Source of the DNA: Nymphaea colorata
Lineage: Eukaryota; Streptophyta; Magnoliopsida; Nymphaeales; Nymphaeaceae
NCBI RefSeq assembly: GCF_008831285.2
Contig: NC_045138.2
Coordinates: 15,905,934 to 15,969,933 of the forward strand
DNA length: 64,000 bases
Direction of reading: 5' to 3'
Positions 1-11,449 of the stretch are shown piece after piece. The notes under the pieces are model-generated. The model did not search any database, was not told the origin of the DNA, and saw nothing but the letters and a program-made list of their open reading frames with translations. The translations under genes and the position numbers were made by a program. Within the stretch, counting starts at the first letter, position 1. The number at the start of each line of letters is the position of its first letter.

Positions 1-312
1 AAATGAAAAGAGTGCAAGCAGAAGTGCCACATTTGCGGAAATGAACATCTTAATTGTATGAGTTTCTTGAGAAATACCTTCGTAGATTGCCTATTAGTTC
101 GCTTGATTTAAGACTTCAAAGTAATCGAAGGAGCCATCGTGGTCTTGATCAAACCCTCGTTCCTGAAACTGAATGCTGGGCGTCGGGTGTGGCACAGAGA
201 GGCGGAGGAGGCTCTGCATCCTCCGACGCCTCCTGTAGCCGGTGGGCTTGCGGAGCGGCATGCGCCTGACAGAGCGCCGGTGGCAGGAGGAGCAGCCGTT
301 GAGGAAGGGAGA
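1..312. repeat. Direct repeat, left copy (partner at 6838-7205)
   Basis: This stretch matches 6838-7205 in the same orientation over nearly its whole length. It begins with the shared word gagtgcaagcagaag and ends in a GC-rich part (shared word gaggaagggagacg). It may begin left of the window. On the minus strand both copies read through a similar peptide. Here 115-150 spells a 12-residue loop, DQDHDGSFDYFE, that fits the EF-hand pattern. The right copy has an extra insertion of about 50 bp and a decayed loop. Origin unknown; it could be a captured gene piece or part of a mobile element. Confidence 0.7.
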
Positions 313-3300
313 CGCCTCCCCGTTTCCCGAGCGACAGAGAGTGGGAGGCAGGGAGGGATCAATCAAGCAACTAGATTGAATCAAATTAGTTTAGAATGAG
401 CAATCATAATAGAATCGGATCAAGTTTATCGAACCGGATTACAATGGTTCAGTTCACTCCATGAAACGCATCTAATCAAGGAGTACTAGAGCAGATGCAT
501 CTCAATGACCTGTTATGGTTTGGAAGTTTGGAACTGTTACATATGAGTCTGAATGATTCATGTTAAATCATGCTAGACTCGAAATAACCACAAGATATCA
601 GTAAAATCCACTTCTATTTTCACTGTTCAAGTTTACATCAAGTAATTACTTTCAATATCTTTTTATATAGCTCAAGTTGCAGATTTTAACAAAACAGACG
701 ATGCTCGATGCTCTCTACTTTTGGTTTTTGTAAGGAAACTTTGTCATCGGATTGGATCTTTAGGAAGAGACAAGTTGGATGCTTTCGGTTAAATGTTTAA
801 ACGTCGACTCCAATGGAATCTTGAACACAAAATATCCGGAAAAGTTGAAGAGGCGTCGAATAGAACTTGGGCATGATAGGTTTACTATGTTTGTTCTGTC
901 ATCATTTAAAGGTTGCTATGCATAAATTTGTTGCTCTTCACCAACTACTGTGTCACATAAGGAATCTTAAAATAACTAGGATGTCCAAGTGGAAAATAAC
1001 TATTTACTACTCTCTCAATCATAATTGAACTTTTCTTGGAACCTTTCGCTTGAACAAGCAACAAAAGGTTGTCCATCCACCTTATACCATGAGGAACCTC
1101 TCTCTCTCTCACGTGGCGATCTTGGCTCATTTGCTGTTGGTGGCGGGTTTGGGAAGAATGCAATAATCGTATGTTCAGGAACACATCGCCGACTGTTGCT
1201 TCAATTGGATGCAGTGCTTTAATTGTGTCTTCTCTGTAAGCACAATCTAATTGAGCGGAAGCCGCCTAAAGAATGACAGGGCCTCCCCCCTTTCCCATCC
1301 CTAGGGTCCAGAACTGCTTCGAGATTTGGGTGGGCCCATGGTATATTAGTAAAATAAAGTGTTGCACTGGTCTATGAGACTAATACCCACAAGAATCAAA
1401 CTGATGACTGGGCTCGCCCTGAGCCCCTCGGGGCTCATTGAACACAATTTGGATCTATTCTTGCATGTACAACAGAAAGATAATTGGTTTAAGGCTATCT
1501 ATAAAGCTTTTAATCTAACGGTGAGCCTGTTGATCAGAATTAGATTGGATATAGTTTTTATCATATCAACGGTTCTAATATTGGTTAATTTAACTTGAAG
1601 TTCGGTTCAAAGTTCAACCATGAACTACAAATAACATCAAGATCTTTCTACTAATATTCAAATTAAAATGTTGTCCTTGAAAATGAAATTATTTAACGGA
1701 TTCAATAAAAAAGTTCTATATCACATCAAAGTTCGATTACTGACTGAATGTGATTTTTTTTTTCTTTTTAATCAATTCCACCTACTTGAGTTGGGATTCG
1801 AATGAAACATCAGAATACATCTAACCATTAACATCCCTAAGTGTTATGAATAACCATAGCTGGCATTGGGCTTAATTAAGGTCTGGAAAACGGTGTATCT
1901 CGTAGATATTTTACACAAAAAGTTAAGTAGAAAGAAAAAATAAATTAAGCCACATATCACGTCAAAGTTATTTGAAGGGAGTTTTATAATCTTTAGATCG
2001 ATTGTAGTCTTGAAAATTTTTCCTTCGACTTTCAATATTATGTGAGTCTCAGTGGTCTATGTTGAGTTCACGGCCAGTAGTGAAGCCTGGCCCTAATACC
2101 TCGGTAACAGATATTCTCTCAGATCAACCGTTAAGATACCAATGATTCTTAAGCTGCAAGGCGTGATTATATGTAAGATCAAGTTTTTTTTTTGTTTGTT
2201 TGATTGCTAGGAACACTTATTCCAAGAAGAAGAGTGTTCTGTTCCTGGTGTTTCATGTTGAGTGGTGGCGATTCATGTGTTCTTGGTGTCCGCGGTTTGA
2301 CATATCATCGGCACGAACTGTGGAGACACTCGCATAAGGAACGCTAGCATTCCGGCAATCAAGCGACTTCTTTGACTCCAGTTTCTCAATCAAGATGTAC
2401 GAGTGAAATATGAAATAAAACTTGTAACAAACACTCCTAAACCAAGCTTTCCTGTGATAACATCTCAAGATTTCCAAGGTTGGTATCATGATATCGAGAT
2501 ATTGGAGATATTTGTGACCATGTTTCTTATTATTTGCTAATTTTTGCCAAGATAGTGTTAACGCACAATCTGATGACAGTCACACAAAGGATGGAGAAGA
2601 TCACGATGGAGCTGGCAAATCAATTCAGCATAATAATAGCAAAAAGGAAACGACATTAGCTACACCTGAATTGATAAATCAATACAGGAAGGAAATCCAG
2701 GCAGACAACGGGGCAATAAGTCCTCATTCAGAATGAGAGGAACAGTTAGGGTTAATATAGATTTAAGGAAGGATCGTTCAAAACTCGAACAAACGTGTAA
2801 AAATCCCTCCAAAAATCTTGTAAAATGCTGGAATTAAGGAACCTCACACCATTGAGTTTTGAGTGTGAGAGATAGTGGATGTAGGATTTTATATCCGAAC
2901 CACTTAAAATTATTGTTTTCTTGTCTTGCTTATTTCATTTCAGATAGAAGATGAAGTTGTTCAGTAAAATCCATCTTATTCAAAGCTTAGTGCGACCTTT
3001 TTCATCACTGTTCTTCAAGAAAACATGTTTGATACAGCAAAACACCTGTTGATCATCTAAAATGATTGCTTCTTTGTACTTCACTTCACCATCCTGCCTG
3101 TCTCTTCCACATTATCATGCACTTTTTGTAGCGTGTAATCAAAGGAGACGGGATCAACTCCAGCAGCATGTCAAATCAAACACCATTAACAATTTACGGC
3201 AAAGACGTGAAGAAATTGGCGTCTCCGATCACTGCATCTGCCATGATTGGGGTCTTTTTTCTCCGATCACTGCATGAGCCACGATTGGGACTCTTTTTTC

Positions 3301-3339
3301 ATACTGGAATTTCGACCACCAAGATCCTTTTCCAAATAT
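313..3339. other. Intergenic, AT-rich, no gene recognised
   Basis: Only short reading frames without recognisable domains occur here, on either strand. Apart from the LTR-like fragment at about 2500-3060, I see scattered low-complexity T runs and nothing else that can be named. Confidence 0.5.
2500..3060 (+). mobile_element. Possible LTR-retroelement (Copia-like) LTR fragment
   Basis: Around 2860-2940 the wording (gagagatagtggatgtagg, then a stretch ending in ccgaaccactt, then pyrimidine-rich sequence) resembles the 3' part of LTRs from plant Copia elements. No internal protein domains accompany it, so if real it is an old fragment or a solo LTR. Ends are approximate. The call rests on remembered similarity only. 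Confidence 0.25.
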
Positions 3340-3489
3340 GGTCCTGAGCATCCGGGTGGGGCGTGGCATTTCCATTGAAAACACAAGAAAGATCAGCATC
3401 ACATGGGGAAGTGGGGAAGGGGGGCCAGAGGACAGGTAGCTTCTTCCTTGAGGTCTATCCTGCTCTAGTACTGGGTCATTTTTCTGCCG

Positions 3490-3496
3490 TATATAT
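3490..3496 (+). promoter_or_regulatory. TATA-like element, subtilase copy 1
   Basis: TATATAT lies about 100 bp upstream of the first ATG. A second candidate (gatataag, 3566-3573) is only 19-33 bp from the two possible start codons, so it would leave almost no leader. In copy 2 the equivalent of that second site is a better TATATAAG. Confidence 0.35.
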
Positions 3497-3591
3497 CCTA
3501 CATGGCCCCAGAGGAATCGACATTGAATATCATATCTCCCTCCCTCTTCATCTCTAGCTGCACTTGATATAAGTGCAGAAACTTGAATCCT

Positions 3592-5892
3592 ATGAATACA
3601 TTGGCAATGGCAACTACTGCTCCATTGCTCAAAGCATGTATTCTTTTCGCAATATGCCAACTAACTTGGGCATCTCTGCTGCAAGAGCAAGATGCATACA
3701 TCGTACATATGGATGTATCAAAGATGCCCACTGTGTTCAGTGGCCATGAGGATTGGTACCATTCTCTCTTGGCAACAGACAGCTTTAAAGCAGCAGCAGC
3801 CACTGATGCCAGCATGGCCACCTTGAAACCAGTTTATGTCTACACCAATGCCATCAATGGATTCAGTGCAATTCTCTCATCATCCCAACTTGAATTGCTC
3901 AAGAAGCAGCCGGCATTCGTCTCCGCATATCCGGACATGGAGGTGACAAGGGACACGACGCACACGTTTGAGTTCCTGAATCTCAGCCCTGTCTCTGGCA
4001 TATGGCAGGCTTCCAAATTCGGTGAGGACGTGATAATTGGAATGATTGACACCGGAGTTTGGCCGGAGAGCAAAAGCTATGCAGATGAAGGCATGCCTGA
4101 GGTGCCAAAGAGATGGAAAGGCCAGTGCGACTCAGGCATTGGCTTCAGTTCTTCCATGTGTAATAAGAAGCTGATTGGTGCTCGCTACTTCAACAAGGGC
4201 CTCAAAGCCAAGGACCCTAACCTCACCATCTCTATGAATTCACCAAGAGATGTAGAGGGCCATGGCACACACACCTCATCCACTGCTGCAGGCAGCCATG
4301 TGGAAGGTGCCTCTTATTTCGGCTATGCTGCAGGCACAGCAAGAGGAATGGCCCCTCGAGCCCGGCTGGCCATCTACAAGGCCCTCTGGGAAGAAGGCAG
4401 ATATGCTTCTGATATCATTGCTGCAATTGATCAAGCAATTTCTGATGGCGTGGATGTTCTCTCCATCTCTATGGGCTACGATCAAATTCCCCTGCACCAG
4501 GACCCAGTAGCCATAGCTGCCTTCTCAGCAATGGAGAAGGGTATCTTTGTATCTTCTTCTGCTGGCAATGAAGGGCCAACACTCAGCACCCTGCACAATG
4601 GCACTCCCTGGGTACTGACCGTCGGAGCTAGCACCATTGATCGGAAATTTGGTGCCGTCATCACCCTCGGCAACGGCGTCACACTTTTCGGCGCATCTAT
4701 GTATCCAGGGCTGGATTCTTCACTAACAAGGGTGCCTCTGCTTTACAGTGAGGCTACCAAGGCGTGCAATTCTAGTGAATTGCTCAAGAATGTCGGCCAC
4801 AAGGTCGTCCTGTGTGAATTCACTAAGTATACTACGGTGCAGATCTCGACACTAGCATCTTCTAATGTAGCCGGCAGCCTCTTCATAGTCAATAGTTCTT
4901 CCGACCTATCTGATGTGATCCGCGATTTTCCGGGCGCGATTTTGAAACTTGAGGATTCAAAAGCCATTTTCAGCTACATAGCAAAAAGTAGCGATCCAGT
5001 GGTAACCATCAGATTTGGTGGCACAGTCACCGGCACGAGGCCGGCACCTTCCATAGCGTACTACACTTCAAGGGGACCATCGCCAAGCACCCCCATGGTG
5101 CTGAAACCAGACGTGGTGGCTCCAGGATCGCTTGTATTGGCATCATGGACGATGAATTCATCTGTGGTTACTGTCGGCCAGAAGAGCCTGTTTACAGATT
5201 TTAACATCATTTCTGGTACATCAATGGCCTGCCCACATGCCTCAGGTGTTGCAGCCCTTCTCAAGTCAGTGCACCCTGACTGGAGCCCTGCCGCAATCCG
5301 GTCCGCCATGGTCACGACTGCCAGCATTTTAGACAATACCCACGATCCAATTCGAGATGGAGGGCAGGCGGCTGCGCCATTAGCCATGGGAGCTGGTCAA
5401 ATTGACCCCAACAAGGCCATGGATCCTGGTTTGGTTTATGATGCCGGCCGCGACGATTATGTGAAACTGATCTGCAGCTTGAATTACACAAAACGGCAGA
5501 TTCAGACTATAACTCGGTCGCCGTCCGACGTCGATGACTGTGTTGATATCGACATGGACCTGAATTATCCATCTTTTATTGCTTTCTTCGCTGGCAAACA
5601 GCCTCCTAAGGCGAAAACGTTCAAAAGGGTAGTGACCAATGTTGGTGATGTGGGTGCTACTTACAGAGCAGAGATAAAACAGATGAAGGGTTTTCTGGTG
5701 GCTGTAAGCCCAGATACTCTAGTGTTCCAGAAGAAGAATGAGAAAGGATCTTTCGTGCTGACAATAGAAAATACAGGCCCTATGGAGGATGATGTTGTCA
5801 GTGGCTCATTGAGTTGGGTAGAAAGCCAGGGAAACCACGTTGTTAGAAGTCCTATAGTGGCTACTAAGATAGATTATAACCCATTACAGTAA
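3592..5892 (+). CDS. SBT1: Subtilisin-like serine protease, SBT1 type (SBT1.9-like), copy 1
   Basis: This is a secreted S8A serine endopeptidase of 766 aa, the usual length for plant subtilases, and it has no intron. An N-terminal signal peptide (MATTAPLLKACILFAICQ...) is followed by an I9 propeptide (about 37-118, starting at YIVHMD). The peptidase S8 domain follows, with a PA insertion between about 335 and 480, and then a C-terminal fn3-like domain (about 655-760). The catalytic residues are all present: Asp153 (MIDTGVWPES), His224 (GHGTHTSSTAAG), oxyanion Asn326 (SSAGNEGP) and Ser544 (SGTSMACPHASG). The first ATG is at 3592; an in-frame ATG at 3607 matches the only start left in copy 2 and may be the ancestral one. 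Such enzymes work in the cell wall or apoplast. The specific substrate cannot be told. The assignment near SBT1.9/tomato SBT3 is from memory of the family. Confidence 0.95.
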   Translation: MNTLAMATTAPLLKACILFAICQLTWASLLQEQDAYIVHMDVSKMPTVFSGHEDWYHSLLATDSFKAAAATDASMATLKPVYVYTNAINGFSAILSSSQLELLKKQPAFVSAYPDMEVTRDTTHTFEFLNLSPVSGIWQASKFGEDVIIGMIDTGVWPESKSYADEGMPEVPKRWKGQCDSGIGFSSSMCNKKLIGARYFNKGLKAKDPNLTISMNSPRDVEGHGTHTSSTAAGSHVEGASYFGYAAGTARGMAPRARLAIYKALWEEGRYASDIIAAIDQAISDGVDVLSISMGYDQIPLHQDPVAIAAFSAMEKGIFVSSSAGNEGPTLSTLHNGTPWVLTVGASTIDRKFGAVITLGNGVTLFGASMYPGLDSSLTRVPLLYSEATKACNSSELLKNVGHKVVLCEFTKYTTVQISTLASSNVAGSLFIVNSSSDLSDVIRDFPGAILKLEDSKAIFSYIAKSSDPVVTIRFGGTVTGTRPAPSIAYYTSRGPSPSTPMVLKPDVVAPGSLVLASWTMNSSVVTVGQKSLFTDFNIISGTSMACPHASGVAALLKSVHPDWSPAAIRSAMVTTASILDNTHDPIRDGGQAAAPLAMGAGQIDPNKAMDPGLVYDAGRDDYVKLICSLNYTKRQIQTITRSPSDVDDCVDIDMDLNYPSFIAFFAGKQPPKAKTFKRVVTNVGDVGATYRAEIKQMKGFLVAVSPDTLVFQKKNEKGSFVLTIENTGPMEDDVVSGSLSWVESQGNHVVRSPIVATKIDYNPLQ

Positions 5893-6560
5893 GATTATTT
5901 TGTACATGAAATTCTCGGGATATGATTGAAGAACTACAAATTTGATTAAGCAAAAAATATCGAAAGCAAGATGAAAAAAATGTGCAGTTCAGTGGATTAC
6001 AGAGATGCAATAATCACTTGCGCTTTCTTTCATAAAAGAGAATCTCTTAAGTTGAATAATACCGTTGATTTAGTCCCCTTGTAACATTTTAGTTTTTGAT
6101 CGTGCCGGTGGTGGCAGATGATCTTATCTACCGGTATGAGGTAATGGAGGAGAGAAACAAAACAAGGACCTCTGATGGTATCCACTGGAGAACCTATGCC
6201 ATTATCTTTGCTCTGAAGTCTAGCAATTTTAGACGAAGCGCTACCTCCTTTTTTTTTTCTCTTTTTTTTTCCCCTGTTCAGCATGCATTCAGCACCACTT
6301 AGACTCTGTCTCTCCAAATATGTCTCCTAGCCATGTGTTTTCCTTTTAAGTAATTTCTCACGAACTGGCCCATATAAATAAATGCAAAAAGTTTGAGAAA
6401 GTACTAATGAAAAAGTTATAAAAAAATCTGATGTCTATCAAATTTCACGATTCTAGAAAGTTAGACCATCAAACTTTTTTAACACTTGGTCCTATACTTG
6501 TTGAGATTAATGCGGATAAAAATAAGAAGACTTTGTCTCTTTCCCCCTCTCCCTATCTTT

Positions 6561-6837
6561 CTATATTCATCTAAGAAAATGCGTAGAAATTTGAGTCATT
6601 CCTTAAAGTTGTCCATGTGCCTCTTCATGAGTGCTCTGGACCCATTCTAGTGGCGACCTGATCTTCCTCGAATCTGCAAGTGGGTTAGATATAGACTTGG
6701 TTTTTGCCATTGTTGGTTTTATTGAATCCGATTTTGGCCCAATTTCTTATGTATTTACCTATCCCAATTGACCGCCTATCTTGTACAAATCATGACCAAC
6801 AACTATGATTTTATTCTGTACAATCACATTCCTGGCC
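6561..6837. other. Spacer between subtilase unit and direct repeat
   Basis: No reading frame, repeat or signal stands out here. Confidence 0.4.
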
Positions 6838-7205
6838 AAAATGACAGAGTGCAAGCAGAAGTTCAACGTTTGCGGAGATGAATAACTTAATTGTATGAGT
6901 TTCTTGAGAAAATACCTTTGTAGATTGCCTATTAGTTCACTTGATTAAGACTTCAAAGTAATCGAAGGAGGCAGTGTGTTCTTGATCAAAGCCTTGTTCC
7001 TGAAAGTGAATGCTGGCTTGTCCACTGGCCTCTTTTTTTCTTTTCCTCTTGCTCACCCCATGCATCCGGTGTGGCACAGAGAGGCGGGGGAGGCTCTCTA
7101 AATCCTCCGACGCCTCCTGTAGCCGGTGGGCTTGCTGTTGCTGGGCGGCGTGAGCCTGGTAGAGCGCCGGTGACAGGAGGGGGAGCCGTCGAGGAAGGGA
7201 GACGA
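6838..7205. repeat. Direct repeat, right copy (partner at 1-312)
   Basis: This copy is collinear with 1-312, with an extra pyrimidine-rich insertion at about 7016-7066. The GC-rich second half is conserved. The minus-strand EF-hand-like loop of the left copy is decayed here (DQEHTASFDYFE), so this copy is unlikely to encode a working calcium site. Confidence 0.7.
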
Positions 7206-7615
7206 GCGCGAGAAGGAGACAGTTCCAGGAAAAGGGGGAAAAAGTTAAAAGGTGTACCAGCCTTGGTAGGAGCCAAGATATATATATATATGGTAAAAGC
7301 CAGATTAAATTGTTTGTTTTGCAATCTAACATTGATCTAATCTTAAGGATAGGTTGATACAAATATATATTAAGTTTATCATTCTTGGACTTCAGTTAGT
7401 GTTTTTACAGTAAGTGAATCTGAATAGCTCCTATTGCATCAACATTTTGAAGTCCATATTTGTCACAAAAACAACTTAAATCAAAACATGTATTCAATGA
7501 AAATAGTTTTGATAAATATATTATGATGTTTGTGTTTTCTTTAAAATATTTTTTAGCAAAATATTGAAGGTTTTGGTTTTTGTTCTTCCACCTACCGGTC
7601 TGGTTTCTACCGGTA

Positions 7616-7909
<294 letters not shown>

Positions 7910-8149
7910 CAGGAAAATTTTTCCAACACCCCAATCATGGTGTGAGAATTGAGGGATGCATTCATCATTTTCTTTCGTTGGTATCTAATTTCTCGACATT
8001 GAACCCAAGCGGTAGTAAAATCACGTTGTAACCTCGAGCGTCCACTCCATTCTCCAATGTAAAACCTACTTTGGAAAGCAGTAGTAAAATCCTTAGGGGC
8101 CACTTGACGACATTAATAATATGTAATTGTTTCGTGTATCTGTTCCAAA

Positions 8150-9291
<1,142 letters not shown>

Positions 9292-11119
9292 CTGCTCTTT
9301 GGACATTTCGTTCCCAATTCCTGATTAGTAAAACAATTATAAATTGACAACCATGTTCAGTTGTCTTCTGTGAGAAAGGTAGAAACTGGCTTTTCCTTTA
9401 GAAAATTTTGTTTGCTCGGTTGTCTTTTGCACGATATATATTGGCACCATCAGTTTGGTGTTCAATAGAGAAGTCACAAGCAACAGAAAGCATCTTCTTT
9501 CATATTTAGATATATTGTTAATGACAGTTTACAGATTTAGTATTGTATAACCATGATATGTTGTTTGAGAAACAACATTTAATGGCACCACTTATATGGA
9601 ATCGCTTTGTTCTAAAGGATGATCATCTGTTTTGTTTGCCATGGCATATCCAACTTGTTTGACGCAATTCAATTGTGCAAATCCCATTAATTAGTCTGGT
9701 CCTTGAAGGGTCTATTGGAATTTCAAAAAAACAAAAAAAAAAAACTCCCAAAAGTGCAATCTTTCTTCGTTATGTTTTCTCTTTCTACTCTCTCCACTTC
9801 TGCCACTCTTTAGCTGCAAAAGCTTCATTTCATGAAATTCATCATCTTTGATGGGTCACCACTAGATTACAAGCAAGTCCTCATCAGATACCAATCACAA
9901 TAAACGCATACTTGCTGTCTCTCTAATTTGCGTCATTGATAGAAATCACTATCCCTCAATCAATGGTAACCACTGTGTGAGTATATTCAAGTGATTCAGC
10001 TGTAGATAACAATTCTTTCTAATTAAACATAGACTCGACAATCTGAAATATTGATACCTGTGCCCCAGTGCACTTTTCAAGCCCAAATCGACGCTAATCT
10101 CGGCTGTTCTTATTATTATCAGTATCATTATTGGGGGGCTGGTTGGGTTAGTAGGAAGATTCATATCAGATTCCAAAGCCAACCCACTTATTCAAATCCA
10201 TCAAACACCATTAGAGAAATCCATATTAGTTAGCCATTTTCTGTCATACTCAGCAATATGGACCACAAAAATAGTCTTATTATCATTTTCTTTATACTGA
10301 TATCTGTATGTTCACATGCAGTTGAGTGACTGAGGCGAAATTTTCACCTTTTCTGCAGAATCAAGGGTCACCTAATATGCTCATGAGCAAACGAATACGA
10401 AAATTATCGGCAACAATTATTTCTAACAACTGAGAAATGCATCAATACTCTGGGAATCATTGACAGGATATTTATGAATTTTGTGTTCGGTTGGTGAACT
10501 GAAGCTTTGTTTCTTATGCTGCCTGTTTCCGAATGGAACAAAGCAACGGCAAGCAGCCAGGAAAGACGAAAGAGAAAAAGTTGAAACACATCGCCCATGT
10601 GTTAGCACAGATATGTCACTAAATAATGCACCGATGGTTCAGAAGATCCTTCTTTCAAAAAGACAAATTAAGAAAGTTGGCAGCAAGCTTAATTAAATCG
10701 AGGAAAGGAAAAGGGCTTCCAAGATTTGTGGTTGTGACTGTAACTTTTGATCCTGTACACTTCGAATCCTACATGTCCTTCCAGAACTATTTTTCAAAGA
10801 TAACTTTTCTTAGCATTTCTTTTGCAGAAAACTTTGAAAGATAGCGTTTGGCCGAATAAATTAAGCTACCATACAAGCTGCCAGTTTAAAAGTACTTTTT
10901 TGTCAGTTTGATTTTCATAAACAAATACATTAGAAGTAACATAGACCATCAAATGATTCATGAACTCTACTCTCAGTTTTCATATCGAATAACCCACAAA
11001 ACATTCCCTGAAGTTTCCAAGCTCTTTTTCTTGATATACTTGAAGAAGACACGATTAATCTTTTCTAAACATCAAAGTTTGTGAAGAATCTGTACTTTAA
11101 AATTGAGATGTAATTTTCC
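9292..11119. other. Intergenic, no gene recognised
   Basis: AT-rich DNA upstream of subtilase copy 2 with only short frames lacking domains. Nothing could be named, including on the minus strand. Confidence 0.5.
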
Positions 11120-11408
11120 AACTAGGGTCCGAAGCATCAGGGTGAGGTGTGGCCTTTCCATTGAAAAGTCAAGAAAGTTCACTATCAGAAGGGGCCGGAA
11201 AGGGTTGGGTGTTGGGGGGTGGACAGAGGACAGATAGCTTCTTCCTTGTGGTCCGGCCTGCTCCAGTATTGGGTCAGATTTTTACTATACATCTCATACA
11301 TGGCCCACATGAATCGACAACTTTTTCGGTACCTCTCTTTTTCTTGGTCAAGTTAATAGACATTGAATAATAACACATCTCCCTCTCCCTCTATCTCTAG
11401 CTGAACAT

Positions 11409-11416
11409 TATATAAG
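11409..11416 (+). promoter_or_regulatory. TATA box, subtilase copy 2
   Basis: TATATAAG lies 34 bp before the start codon at 11450, inside otherwise conserved flank. Copy 1 has gatataag at the same place. The short distance implies a very short leader. Confidence 0.4.
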
Positions 11417-11449
11417 TGCAGAAACTTGGACCTTGTGCATCCATTGCCA

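Larger units (their letters stand above)
3340..6560 (+). repeat. Tandem duplication unit, copy 1 (subtilase plus flanks)
   Basis: Sequence similarity to 11120-14235 starts about 240 bp before the subtilase start. It continues through the coding region and persists about 650 bp past the stop. The 3' part shares cccatataaataaatgcaa and the word taagaagactttg. The two units lie in the same orientation, about 7.8 kb apart. Confidence 0.85.

Noticed and set aside
3583-3591. Subtilase starts at TTG (3583, and 11426 in copy 2)
   Set aside because: Plant nuclear genes use ATG; the nearest in-frame ATGs (3592 or 3607; 11450) precede the signal peptide.
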